64,000 bases of DNA, from NCBI GenBank assembly GCA_963530515.1, contig CAUSEC010000013.1:62001-126000 (forward strand). Direction: 5' to 3'. Positions 1 through 8,393 of the stretch are shown here, piece after piece. The notes under the pieces were generated by a model. That model worked only from the letters and a program-made list of their open reading frames with translations, did not search any database and was not told the DNA's origin. Position 1 is the stretch's first letter. Each line of letters starts with the position of its first letter. The position numbers and the translations under genes are program-made. Source of the DNA: CBFFRJ01 sp963530515. GTDB lineage: Bacteria; Pseudomonadota; Gammaproteobacteria; Enterobacterales; Enterobacteriaceae.

Positions 1-155
1 CAGTATGAGGACTGCTTAAGGCGTTATAGCTGCCTTATTGATAAAAACACAGTCCTCGAGCTCCGCTCTGTGGCGGCATTCGCAATTTGGCATTTCGTGC
101 TGTGATCCCAGTCTATGCAAAGCGCCAGAAACTGCAAAAAAAAGTCAGAAAATGA

Positions 156-187
156 CTCTTGAAAAGCACGCGACCAACCCAACTTTA
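156..187 (+). promoter_or_regulatory. Possible sigma-32 promoter of ibpAB
   Basis: A CTTGAAAA element (158-165) lies about 13 bases before a C-rich then T-rich block (CCCAACTTTA, about 178-187). This resembles the heat-shock sigma factor pattern of CTTGAA and CCCCAT-TA, and it sits about 100 bases upstream of ibpA. Heat-shock control of ibpAB is established for the family; the exact placement here is inferred by eye, and the -10 match is imperfect. Confidence 0.45.
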
Positions 188-240
188 AGAGTGTAGCCCG
201 GAGACACGCCGGAAGGGTGTTGAGCTACAGCGGCCTGTCC

Positions 241-288
241 ATTGTGGAAGGTCATTAATTATCTCGCTGATTTCAGGAGCTTTTATTT
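241..288 (+). promoter_or_regulatory. ROSE-type RNA thermometer in the ibpA leader
   Basis: Just before ibpA the leader carries TCGCT (264-268), matching the U(U/C)GCU signature of ROSE thermometers. It is followed within a few bases by the Shine-Dalgarno AGGAGC (275-280), 8 bases before the ATG. In the known enterobacterial ibpA element this motif pairs with the ribosome site by partly non-canonical pairs and melts on heat shock. The motif and spacing are visible; thermometer function is inferred from the family. Confidence 0.65.
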
Positions 289-702
289 ATGCGTAACTTC
301 GATCTCTCTCCGCTGTATCGTTCTGCTATTGGTTTCGACCGCCTGTTCAACCTGCTGGAAAACAATCAGAGCCAAAGTAATGGAGGCTACCCTCCGTACA
401 ACGTTGAATTGGTTGACGAAAACAACTATCGCATCGCGATCGCGGTTGCCGGGTTCGCAGAAAGCGAACTGGATATCACCGCTCAGGACAACCTGCTTAT
501 TGTCAAAGGCGCACACGCCGCCGAGCAAAAAGAGCGCACGTATCTTTACCAAGGCATTGCCGAGCGCAACTTTGAGCGCAAATTCCAGCTCGCCGAAAAC
601 ATCCATGTGAAAGGCGCGAACCTGGTGAATGGCCTGCTGTATGTCGATCTTGAACGTGTGATCCCGGAAGCGAACAAACCGCGCCGTATCGAGATTAACT
701 AA
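289..702 (+). CDS. ibpA: Small heat-shock protein IbpA
   Basis: This 137-residue protein is nearly identical to E. coli IbpA over its whole length, starting MRNFDLSPLYRSAIGFDRL and ending RRIEIN. It is an alpha-crystallin (Hsp20) family holdase that binds unfolding proteins in cytoplasmic aggregates and hands them to DnaK/ClpB. The beta-sandwich core spans about residues 35-125. The GLLYVDLER segment holds the conserved crystallin region, and the C-terminal IEI matches the I-x-I motif that caps neighbouring dimers. The start is fixed by AGGAGC 8 bases upstream. ibpB follows after 101 bases, and the pair is expected to form one heat-induced operon. Confidence 0.98.
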   Translation: MRNFDLSPLYRSAIGFDRLFNLLENNQSQSNGGYPPYNVELVDENNYRIAIAVAGFAESELDITAQDNLLIVKGAHAAEQKERTYLYQGIAERNFERKFQLAENIHVKGANLVNGLLYVDLERVIPEANKPRRIEIN

Positions 703-803
703 ATACCTGAATTTATTTGAACTAACTTGCTCGCCGACAGGGAGCATATGCGAGCCGCAAGGCTTGCAGGAACTCACTCGCTTCTCAGAAGGAGAAACAG
801 ACT

Positions 804-1232
804 ATGCGTAACTACGATTTATCCCCATTACTGCGTCAGTGGATCGGTTTTGACAAACTGGCTAACGCCCTGCAAAACACCGCTGAGCAACAATCGTTCC
901 CGCCTTACAACATTGAAAAAGGCGATGATAACCACTACCGCATCACCCTTGCGCTGGCCGGTTTTAGCCAGCAGGAGCTGGATATCCAGCTGGAAGGGAC
1001 GCGTCTGGTGATTAAAGGCACGCCTGAAAAACCGGCGAACGAGCCAAAATGGCTGCATCAGGGGCTGGTGGTTCAACCTTTCACCCTGAGCTTTACCCTG
1101 GCCGAGCATATGGAAGTCTCCGGGGCGACGTTCAACAACGGGTTGCTGCATATCGATCTCACCCGTAACGCACCAGAAGCGATTGCCCCTCAGCGCATCG
1201 CCATCAGCGAGCGCCCGGCGTTAAATAGCTAA
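804..1232 (+). CDS. ibpB: Small heat-shock protein IbpB
   Basis: This 142-residue Hsp20-family protein is clearly paralogous to the upstream IbpA (MRNYDLSPLLRQWIGFDKL) and matches E. coli IbpB. IbpA and IbpB co-assemble on aggregates; IbpB makes the bound substrates easier for DnaK to extract. The I-x-I-type tail is QRIAIS. A strong AGAAGGAGA ribosome site precedes the ATG, again with a TCGCT motif a few bases before it, so this intergenic leader may also fold over the start. A hairpin terminator lies about 70 bases downstream. Confidence 0.97.
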   Translation: MRNYDLSPLLRQWIGFDKLANALQNTAEQQSFPPYNIEKGDDNHYRITLALAGFSQQELDIQLEGTRLVIKGTPEKPANEPKWLHQGLVVQPFTLSFTLAEHMEVSGATFNNGLLHIDLTRNAPEAIAPQRIAISERPALNS

Positions 1233-1253
1233 TGGTTGTGTGTGTGGCGTGAT

Positions 1254-1290
1254 GCCCTCACCCCGCCCCTCTCCCACGGGAGAGGGGCGC
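1254..1290. repeat. GC-rich dispersed palindrome (CCCTCACCC...CTCTCCC type)
   Basis: A 37-base GC-rich unit contains a hairpin of CCCCTCTCCC and GGGAGAGGGG. The same motif recurs at 14812-14848, 16219-16256, 29606-29644, 35721-35757 and 35791-35814, always between genes. It is a short dispersed intergenic repeat common in enterobacterial genomes; I do not assign a formal repeat family name. Confidence 0.7.
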
Positions 1291-1298
1291 ATACACTA

Positions 1299-1330
1299 AA
1301 AACGGTCACCTTCGGGTGGCCGTTTTGCTT
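1299..1330 (+). terminator. Rho-independent terminator of ibpAB
   Basis: The arms AACGGTCACC (1301-1310) and GGTGGCCGTT form a 10-bp stem with one G-U pair, closed by a TTCG tetraloop and followed by TTTTGCTTT. Confidence 0.85.
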
Positions 1331-1427
1331 TCTACCTCGGGGCTTTTTTGTGCGCGATCGCCCATACATCCCGCTGCCGCTCTGAGAGAATCCCTTGTGT
1401 TTACAATGTTATTCACAAGGAACCATC

Positions 1428-3089
1428 ATGAGTGATATAGCGTTAACTGTAAGCGTATTGGCTCTGGTCGCGGTTGTCGGATTGTGGATCGGCAATATCA
1501 AAATTCGCGGCGTGGGGTTCGGGATTGGCGGCGTGCTGTTTGGCGGGATTATTGTCGGGCACTTTGTCGATCAGGCGGGCGTGACGCTCAGCAGCCCGAT
1601 GCTGCACTTCGTTCAGGAGTTCGGCCTCATCCTCTTTGTGTACACCATTGGCATCCAGGTCGGGCCGGGCTTTTTCGCCTCCCTGCGCGTCTCGGGGCTG
1701 CGTCTGAATCTCTTTGCCATTCTGATTGTTATCCTCGGTGGGCTGGTGACGGCCATCCTGCACAAGCTGTTTAATATCCCTCTGCCGGTTATCCTCGGTA
1801 TTTTCTCCGGTGCCGTCACCAACACCCCGGCACTTGGGGCCGGGCAGCAAATTCTTCACGATCTGGGCACGCCCACCAACATCCTCGACCAGATGGGGAT
1901 GAGCTACGCCATGGCTTATCCGTTCGGCATTTGTGGCATTTTGCTCACCATGTGGCTACTGCGCGTGGGTTTTCGCGTCAACGTTGAACGCGAAGCGCAG
2001 CTCCACGATGACGGGGTCAGCAACGGCAACTCGCTCATCAAAACCATCAATATTCGCGTTGAGAACCCGAATCTCAACAATATGGCGATTCAGGACGTGC
2101 CAATCCTCAACAGCGACAAGATTATCTGCTCGCGCCTGAAACGTGACGAAACGCTGATGGTGCCTTCACCCGGCACCTTAATCCAGCTGGGCGATTTGCT
2201 GCATCTGGTGGGATTACCGAAAGACCTGCACAGCGCGCAGCTGGTGATGGGCCAGGAAGTGGAAACCTCACTCTCCACGCGGGGCACCGATTTGCGCGTT
2301 GAGCGTATCGTGGTCACCAATGAAAAGGTCCTCGGCAGGCGCATTCGCGATCTGCACTTCAAAGAACGTTATGACGTGGTGATTTCCCGTTTAAATCGCG
2401 CCGGGGTGGAGCTGGTGGCGAGCAGCGACTCCAGCCTGCAATTTGGCGACATTCTCAATCTGGTGGGACGCCAGGCGGCCATCGATGCGGTCGCATCCGA
2501 GCTGGGTAACGCCCAGCACAAACTCCAGCAGGTGCAAATGTTGCCGGTGTTTATCGGTATTGGTCTGGGCGTATTGCTGGGGTCGATTCCGGTATTTGTG
2601 CCAGGCTTCCCGGTCGCGCTGAAACTGGGTCTGGCGGGCGGCCCGCTGATCATGGCGCTGATCCTCGGGCGTATTGGCAGCATCGGCAAGCTTTACTGGT
2701 TTATGCCGCCGAGCGCCAACCTCGCGCTGCGTGAGCTGGGTATCGTGCTGTTCCTTGCGGTGGTCGGGCTAAAATCCGGCGGTGATTTTATTGCCACCCT
2801 CACCCACGGTGATGGCATTAGCTGGATGTGTTACGGCATCTTTATCACCGCCATTCCGCTACTGACCGTTGGGGTGCTGGCGCGTCTGTTCGGCAAAATG
2901 AACTATCTGACCCTGTGCGGCATGCTCGCCGGGTCAATGACCGACCCACCGGCGCTGGCGTTTGCCAACGGACTGCATGCCACCAGCGGTGCCGCCGCGC
3001 TCTCCTACGCCACCGTCTACCCGTTGGTGATGTTCCTGCGCATCATCACCCCGCAGCTGCTGGCTGTATTGTTCTGGGGAATGAGTTAG
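1428..3089 (+). CDS. yidE: YidE, AAE-family putative transporter with two RCK_C domains
   Basis: This 553-residue inner-membrane protein matches E. coli YidE throughout. It has N-terminal membrane segments (about 1-190), a central cytoplasmic part with two TrkA-C/RCK_C-type ligand-binding domains (about 200-370), and a second set of membrane segments to the C-terminus. This is the layout of the aspartate:alanine exchanger (AAE) superfamily. The sequences SGAVTNTPALGAGQQ and GSMTDPPALAFAN are the paired repeat motifs of the two transporter halves. The substrate is not established. The ATG at 1428 was chosen over the upstream GTG-type extension because AAGG precedes it and the family begins MSDIALTV. 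Confidence 0.93.
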   Translation: MSDIALTVSVLALVAVVGLWIGNIKIRGVGFGIGGVLFGGIIVGHFVDQAGVTLSSPMLHFVQEFGLILFVYTIGIQVGPGFFASLRVSGLRLNLFAILIVILGGLVTAILHKLFNIPLPVILGIFSGAVTNTPALGAGQQILHDLGTPTNILDQMGMSYAMAYPFGICGILLTMWLLRVGFRVNVEREAQLHDDGVSNGNSLIKTINIRVENPNLNNMAIQDVPILNSDKIICSRLKRDETLMVPSPGTLIQLGDLLHLVGLPKDLHSAQLVMGQEVETSLSTRGTDLRVERIVVTNEKVLGRRIRDLHFKERYDVVISRLNRAGVELVASSDSSLQFGDILNLVGRQAAIDAVASELGNAQHKLQQVQMLPVFIGIGLGVLLGSIPVFVPGFPVALKLGLAGGPLIMALILGRIGSIGKLYWFMPPSANLALRELGIVLFLAVVGLKSGGDFIATLTHGDGISWMCYGIFITAIPLLTVGVLARLFGKMNYLTLCGMLAGSMTDPPALAFANGLHATSGAAALSYATVYPLVMFLRIITPQLLAVLFWGMS

Positions 3090-3197
3090 CGCACAACCAT
3101 TCGCATCCCGTCTCAAGGGATGCTAAAAGTGTTCACCATGTCCCCGAACACATTTCAGTTTCCCGGCAGATAACCGCTGCCGGGCCGAGGAGCCCTC

Positions 3198-3545
3198 ATG
3201 AAAACCCCGCTGCCAGGCGAAGCGCCGGATTACCGTTTCTCTCTGGCGAATGAGCGCACTTTTCTTGCCTGGATCCGCACCGCGCTGGGCTTTCTGGCAG
3301 CAGGAGTGGGGCTTGATCAGCTGGCGCCTGAGTTTGCCACCCCGCTGATTCGCCAGGTGCTGGCGCTGCTGCTTTGCCTGTTTGCGGGCGGACTGGCGGT
3401 GTATGGCTATTTGCGCTGGCTGCAAAACGAAAAGGCGATGCGCCTGAAAGAGGATTTGCCCTACACCCGTAGCTTATTGACCATCAGCGTGGTGCTGATG
3501 GTTGTCGCGGCGGTGGTTATCGGGCTGGTGTGGTATGAAGGATAA
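3198..3545 (+). CDS. yidH: YidH, DUF202 inner-membrane protein
   Basis: This 115-residue protein has three predicted membrane helices and the DUF202 N-terminal signature (FSLANERTFLAWIRTALGFL). It matches E. coli YidH. Function is unknown; DUF202 proteins are small integral membrane proteins. A GAGGAGCC ribosome site lies before the ATG. It overlaps the next gene yidG by 11 bases, so the two are translationally coupled, and YidG has a related N-terminal motif, suggesting a two-component membrane unit. Confidence 0.92.
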   Translation: MKTPLPGEAPDYRFSLANERTFLAWIRTALGFLAAGVGLDQLAPEFATPLIRQVLALLLCLFAGGLAVYGYLRWLQNEKAMRLKEDLPYTRSLLTISVVLMVVAAVVIGLVWYEG

Positions 3546-3885
3546 CCGCAAGGCGCGGCGCGAAGCTGACCCTGGTTTGCAACCGGAACGCACGTCGCTG
3601 GCATGGTGGCGCACGTTCCTGGGTTACAGCGCACTGCTGGCCTTTGCGGTGAAACATAACTGGCAGCAATCCGGGGCAACATTCTGGGTCTCGATCATCA
3701 TTCTGGCGGCTGTCGCCATTATCCTGTGGCGCTATACGCGCAAACGGACCCTGATGGACGTCCAGAGCAGCGACGTTGCCAGGCCAAAAGCCGTGCGCGA
3801 CAAATTGCTGATAGCACTGGCCGTTCTCTGTCTGGCACTGCTTTTTGCGGTGAACCACATGCGCCACATCCTGCTCGCCCTGTAG
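3535..3885 (+). CDS. yidG: YidG, DUF202 inner-membrane protein
   Basis: This 116-residue protein resembles E. coli YidG. Its core PGLQPERTSLAWWRTFLGY is the DUF202 signature, followed by three hydrophobic segments. The ATG at 3535 lies inside the end of yidH and gives the family N-terminus MKDNRKARREADPG; a start further upstream would add non-homologous residues. The biochemical role is unknown. Its stop is only 4 bases from the stop of the convergent dsdA, and no terminator hairpin is visible between them. Confidence 0.9.
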   Translation: MKDNRKARREADPGLQPERTSLAWWRTFLGYSALLAFAVKHNWQQSGATFWVSIIILAAVAIILWRYTRKRTLMDVQSSDVARPKAVRDKLLIALAVLCLALLFAVNHMRHILLAL

Positions 3886-3889
3886 CCCG

Positions 3890-5221
3890 TTAAGGCTGAC
3901 GCTGCCCTTTCGCCAGGTACTGCGCCATCTCGGCTTCAGGCACCATGCCGCCGCCGGTCGCCCAGACCACGTGTGTGGCATTCGCCATCTGTTCTGAGGT
4001 TAAGCCATGCATCTTAAGGTACTCCGCGCTGGACGAAACATGCAGCGGCCCCGGCATCCCGGCGAGTGCAGACGGCTCCAGGCGAATCCCCTCTTCCTGC
4101 GCCAGTAAGCCGAGCAGGTCGTACAGGGTCTGGTCGTCCAGCGTGTAAAAGCCATCGAGCAGTCGCTGCATGGCGCGCCCGACAAAGCCTGATGCCCGGC
4201 CGACTGCGAGGCCATCCGCCGCCGTCAGGTTATCAATCCCCAGATCCTGAACGGCTATCTCATCGTGCAGGCCGGTATACACCCCGAGCAGCATGCAGGG
4301 CGAATGGGTAGGCTCAGCAAAGAAGCAGTGCACGTTATCGCCAAACGCCAGCTTGAGGCCAAAGGCCACCCCGCCAGGGCCGCCGCCCACGCCGCACGGC
4401 AGGTACACAAACAGCGGATGATCGGCATCCACCGCGCGCCCCTGCTGCGCGAACTGGTCTTTCAGACGCTGCCCGGCGACCGCGTAGCCGAGGAACAGGG
4501 TGCGGGAGTTTTCATCATCGATAAAAAAGCAGTTGGGGTCAGATTCTGCTGCTTTGCGACCCTGCTCCACTGCCACGCCGTAATCTTCTTCGTACTCCAC
4601 CACCGTCACGCCGTGGCTGCGCAGTTTGGCTTTTTTCCAGGCGCGGGCGTCGGCAGACATATGCACCGTCACCTTAAAGCCGATGCACGCGCTCATGATG
4701 CCAATCGACAGCCCCAGGTTACCCGTTGAGCCGACGGCGATGCTGTACTGGCTAAAGAACTGTTTGAATTCAGGGGAGAGCAGTACGCTGTAGTCATCTT
4801 CCAGGCTCAGCAGACCCGCTTCCAGCGCCAGTTTCTCCGCATGGGCCAGCACTTCATAAATCCCGCCACGGGCTTTAATCGAACCGGAAATCGGCAGATG
4901 GCTGTCTTTTTTCAGCAGCATGTGGCCGCTGATGCGTTGCCCGTACGTGCTTTCCAGTCGCTTCTGCATCAGGGGAATGGCGACCACATCGGATTCGATG
5001 ATCCCACCCGTAGCGGCGGTTTCCGGGAAGGCTTTCGCCAGGTACGGTGCAAAGCGGGCGAGGCGCTGATGGGCGGCCTGCACATCTTGTTCTGTCAGGC
5101 CCACATAAGGTAAGCCCTCTGCAAGCGAGGTGGTGCCAGGGTTAAACCAGACCGTTTCTTTCAGCGCGACCAGGCTCTCAACCAGAGGATAGCGGGCGAT
5201 GAGCGTTTGTATGTTTTCCAT
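3890..5221 (-). CDS. dsdA: D-serine ammonia-lyase DsdA
   Basis: This 443-residue PLP enzyme converts D-serine to pyruvate and ammonia in the cytoplasm. The PLP lysine is K116 in SGSIKARGG, and the phosphate-binding glycine-rich loop GSTGNLGLSIG follows, as in fold-type II lyases. It is full length compared with E. coli DsdA. It lies directly downstream of the broken dsdX in the usual dsdXA order and divergent from the activator gene dsdC, so it should still be transcribed from the dsdX promoter. D-serine would have to enter by another carrier, for example CycA. Confidence 0.97.
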   Translation of the reverse strand: MENIQTLIARYPLVESLVALKETVWFNPGTTSLAEGLPYVGLTEQDVQAAHQRLARFAPYLAKAFPETAATGGIIESDVVAIPLMQKRLESTYGQRISGHMLLKKDSHLPISGSIKARGGIYEVLAHAEKLALEAGLLSLEDDYSVLLSPEFKQFFSQYSIAVGSTGNLGLSIGIMSACIGFKVTVHMSADARAWKKAKLRSHGVTVVEYEEDYGVAVEQGRKAAESDPNCFFIDDENSRTLFLGYAVAGQRLKDQFAQQGRAVDADHPLFVYLPCGVGGGPGGVAFGLKLAFGDNVHCFFAEPTHSPCMLLGVYTGLHDEIAVQDLGIDNLTAADGLAVGRASGFVGRAMQRLLDGFYTLDDQTLYDLLGLLAQEEGIRLEPSALAGMPGPLHVSSSAEYLKMHGLTSEQMANATHVVWATGGGMVPEAEMAQYLAKGQRQP

Positions 5222-5238
5222 AGGACGTCTCTTTGCGT

Positions 5239-6016
5239 TTAGATGATAAAGGAAAGCAGGAATGTGGCCGCCAGTGCAATGACTGAGGCGATAAATGTCG
5301 CCGTTGTATAGTATTTGAGCGTCTCGCTGAGCGTCGCGCCGCAGTACTGTTTCACCAGCCAGAAAAGGGAATCGGTAACTATGGTGCAGCCAATGGCGCC
5401 AGAACCGATGGCAATGGCGACTATCTCCGGGCTTACGTCAGGGTAGAGCGGCAGCATTGGGGCGACAATCGCCGTCGCGCACTTCAAGGTCTGAAAACGC
5501 CGCAGGTACTGTTTTGAACGGCAGCCTGTCACCCAAAAATTTCAGTAACAGCGGGCCACCCATCAGGGCGGTACAGAGCGGAATCGCCAGTTTCAATAAT
5601 GACGTGTTGGTTTTTTTGGCGATAGAGAACGCCAGCGGGATCAGCAGTACCACCCCGACCTCCACGAACAGCGTGATACCGCAAATCAGCCCCACCAGCA
5701 CCATGATGATGTCAGCGGAGAGCCAGCGGCAGCGCTGGAGCGCGATCCCGATACGTTCCGCAGCACCAGACACTTCCATCATTTTGCCCAGAATCGTGCC
5801 CAGGCCAATCACCGCCGCAAGAAAGCCCAGCGTGCCGCCAATCCCGCTTTCAATCGCATTGACCATCTCCAGTGGTCCCATGCCCATCATCACGCCCACA
5901 AAGAAGCTGGCTAAAAGCAACGCCAGAAACGGGTGGAATTTAAACTTCACAATGGTCAGAACGATTAACACGATGCTGACCAGCAGCGTGCTCACAACCC
6001 AGATTTGAGAGTGCAT
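5239..6016 (-). pseudogene. dsdX: dsdX remnant (D-serine/gluconate-family permease), two deletions and a frameshift
   Basis: The 5' part encodes a normal DsdX N-terminus (MHSQIWVVSTLLVSIVLIVL) up to AIPLCTALM, then jumps in frame to GGPLLLKFLG. About 40 residues present in E. coli DsdX are missing. After LEVRDG a second junction drops about 150 residues and shifts the frame, giving a short out-of-frame tail ending near 5438. The true C-terminus (IVAPMLPLYPDVSPEIV through FLLSFII) continues in another frame to 5239. Roughly 260 of 445 residues remain, so the permease cannot work. E. coli comparisons are from memory of that protein. Confidence 0.9.
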
Positions 6017-6244
6017 AACTCACCTTGCCCAGTGATTAACCTGCGGCTATTGGACAGAAAAACGGCATATGCTGACAAACGATATAAATTGCCTTTCAGG
6101 TGAGCCAGATTGAATCAAAAGAGTGATTTTGTTCGAATAACGGGGTGCGTGAGACGACATGATCCATTTTGAATCATGTTTAGGCTGATTTTTCAGGTGG
6201 TTTTGATTACTCTTCAGGCAACATGAATCCACGCTGAGGCCCAA

Positions 6245-7171
6245 ATGGACCCCCTTCGCGACGTCAGAAACCGCCTGCTGAACGGCTGGCAGTTATCCAT
6301 GCTCTACACCTTTGAGGTGGCCGCCCGGCATGAATCCTTTGCCCTGGCGGCGGATGAACTCTCGCTCAGCCCGAGCGCGGTCAGCCACCGTATCAACCAG
6401 CTGGAAGCGGAGCTGGGCATTCAGCTTTTTGTACGATCCCACCGTAAAGTGGAGCTAACCCACGAGGGAAAGCGGGTGTTCTGGGCGCTTAAATCGTCGC
6501 TGGATACGCTTAACCAGGAAGTGCTGGACATTAAAAATCAGGAGCTGTCCGGCACGCTGACGGTCTACTCCCGCCCTTCGATTGCCCAGTGCTGGCTGGT
6601 GCCTGCGCTGGGGGATTTCACCCGTCGTTATCCGTCGATTTCGCTCACCATCCTTACCGGCAATGACAACGTGAACCTTCAGCGGGCGGGCGTTGATCTG
6701 GCGATTTATTTTGACGATGCCCCTTCCGCTCAGATGGCCCATCACTTCCTGATGGATGAGGCTATTTTGCCGGTTTGCAGCCCCGATTATGCGCGGCGTT
6801 TTGATTTAACAAACACGCGGGTCAACCTGCCGCACTGTACGCTGTTACACGACCGTCAGGCGTGGAGCAACGACTCGGGCACCGATGAATGGCACAGCTG
6901 GGCGCAGCATTTTGGGATTCATTTGCCCACCTCGGCGGGGATTGGTTTCGATCGTTCTGATTTGGCAGTCATTGCTGCCATGAATCATTTAGGGGTGACG
7001 ATGGGGCGAAAACGGCTGGTGCAAAAGCGTCTGGACAGCGGTGAGTTGATTGCCCCTTTTGGCGAAATGACGCTGAAATGCCATCAGCATTACTACATCA
7101 CCACGCTGCCTGGCAGGCAATGGCCTAAAATTGAGGCATTTATCCAGTGGCTGAAACAGCTTTCGGGGTAA
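6245..7171 (+). CDS. dsdC: LysR-type activator of D-serine catabolism, DsdC
   Basis: This 308-residue protein closely matches E. coli DsdC (N-terminus MDPLRDVRNRLLNGWQLSML). The winged helix-turn-helix spans about residues 20-80, with FALAADELSLSPSAVSHRINQLE as the recognition region. A periplasmic-binding-like inducer domain follows. DsdC activates dsdXA on binding D-serine. The 228-base gap to the divergent dsdX start would hold the shared promoters. The regulator is intact even though dsdX is not. Confidence 0.96.
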   Translation: MDPLRDVRNRLLNGWQLSMLYTFEVAARHESFALAADELSLSPSAVSHRINQLEAELGIQLFVRSHRKVELTHEGKRVFWALKSSLDTLNQEVLDIKNQELSGTLTVYSRPSIAQCWLVPALGDFTRRYPSISLTILTGNDNVNLQRAGVDLAIYFDDAPSAQMAHHFLMDEAILPVCSPDYARRFDLTNTRVNLPHCTLLHDRQAWSNDSGTDEWHSWAQHFGIHLPTSAGIGFDRSDLAVIAAMNHLGVTMGRKRLVQKRLDSGELIAPFGEMTLKCHQHYYITTLPGRQWPKIEAFIQWLKQLSG

Positions 7172-7304
7172 AATCGACACGCCTGGGGAAGGTCTCTGCC
7201 CATTGTGGAGAAGCGTTGAGAATTTATTACGCTTTCACACTACACCTCAGGTGATAAAGCATGCTAAATACATGTAATCACCACTGATTTTGGCAAGGTT
7301 AATC

Positions 7305-8393
7305 GTGTTAAAACCTCTGTTAGCTGTTGCTCTGCTCCTGTCTGGTCTCCCTGCGTTTGCGGCTGATACGCCGCTTACGGCGGCCCGCTATGCCCGTCAA
7401 CTGGGTGTCGGCATGGATGTGGACTGGGCGCGAACCGATCGCGGCATCCGGGAATTTGACCCGCTGGTGGCGCGTGACTTCTATGCAGAAGGCATTCGTC
7501 ATGTACGTATTCGCGTGGCGGATACAATGACCGAAGCGCGATTGATTCATCTGCGCAAACTGGTGGAGGCCTGCGAGCAAAACGGCCTGATTCCGATCAT
7601 CTCTTACCAGGCTGACGCCTTTAAAGCCGATCCCAGCGTAAAAAATGAAGCGCAGTTGGTGGCCTGGTGGACAACGGTCGCGACGTATTTCGGCACCGGG
7701 TATCCGCAGCTTGGTTTTGACCTGATTTATGACCCGGCGGATAAACTTAACCGTGACCAGTCGGTGCTGAACCGGGCCTATGACAACATCATCAGAACGG
7801 TTCACGACATTAACGCTCAGCGCATGATTTTTATCGCCCCAAGACTGCGCGCCGCCCCTGAAGAGCTGAATACCTTAAAACTGCCGCCGCACAGCCAGAA
7901 CTACCTGTTGGCCGAATGGCATATCTTCCCGTGGGGGCCGATGAAAAATAGCGGTAAATACCCGTGGACGTCAGGCACGGCGGCAGAGAAAGCGGCTATC
8001 CGCATGCGCATCAATATGGCCGTTCGCTGGCAGCAAAAAACCGGGCACGCCACCTGGGTGGGCGGCTGGTCGGTGGGGGAAACCATCAAAAATGCGCCCG
8101 CAGAATCGCAGCTCACCTTTGCCACCTTTATGGCCTGCGAGCTGAATAAAGCGCAAATTCCCTATGCGATTAATACCGATACGCAGTTTTATGACGGGGA
8201 AGAGGGGGACTGGCGTCCCACTACCGAGCCGTTACTGAAGCTGATGATTGCCCCGGAGTGTGAAGCCACCGAGGCGAAGCCGGGTCACCGCAATACTAGA
8301 CTGTCTGCTCACTCTGCCCCTGACGCAGCGCCAGCGGCAGCCAGCTCAACAGAATCAGCACCCCCGCGAACGTCATCAGCATCCCGAGGCTAA
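7305..8393 (+). CDS. Secreted GH5-like (cellulase-fold) protein, catalytic glutamates apparently replaced
   Basis: About 362 residues with an N-terminal signal peptide (LLAVALLLSGLPAFAA, cleavage near residue 20). GH5-like landmarks can be aligned by eye: EGIRHVRIRV near strand 2, LGFDLIYDPADKL where GH5 enzymes have ...FELLNEP, AEWHIFPWGP near the usual H-x-Y site, and WVGGWSVGE where they have VGEW. The acid/base position therefore reads D143 and the nucleophile position G254. The GTG at 7305 with AAGG 6 bases upstream suits the signal peptide; a TTG at 7290 is the alternative. The Ala/Ser-rich tail after about residue 330 reads antisense into emrD. It may be a binding protein rather than an enzyme. 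Confidence 0.7.
   Translation: MLKPLLAVALLLSGLPAFAADTPLTAARYARQLGVGMDVDWARTDRGIREFDPLVARDFYAEGIRHVRIRVADTMTEARLIHLRKLVEACEQNGLIPIISYQADAFKADPSVKNEAQLVAWWTTVATYFGTGYPQLGFDLIYDPADKLNRDQSVLNRAYDNIIRTVHDINAQRMIFIAPRLRAAPEELNTLKLPPHSQNYLLAEWHIFPWGPMKNSGKYPWTSGTAAEKAAIRMRINMAVRWQQKTGHATWVGGWSVGETIKNAPAESQLTFATFMACELNKAQIPYAINTDTQFYDGEEGDWRPTTEPLLKLMIAPECEATEAKPGHRNTRLSAHSAPDAAPAAASSTESAPPRTSSASRG

Noticed and set aside
1..240. Search for the end of an upstream gene at the left edge
   Set aside because: No convincing frame or tRNA/ncRNA signature was found; only the ibpA promoter region can be supported.
283..777. Minus-strand frame opposite ibpA
   Set aside because: Fully overlaps ibpA, which is certain; no homologue features.
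5438..6016. Treating the 5' part of dsdX as an intact short transporter
   Set aside because: It has an internal deletion and an out-of-frame tail; the real C-terminus continues in another frame, so it is part of one pseudogene.
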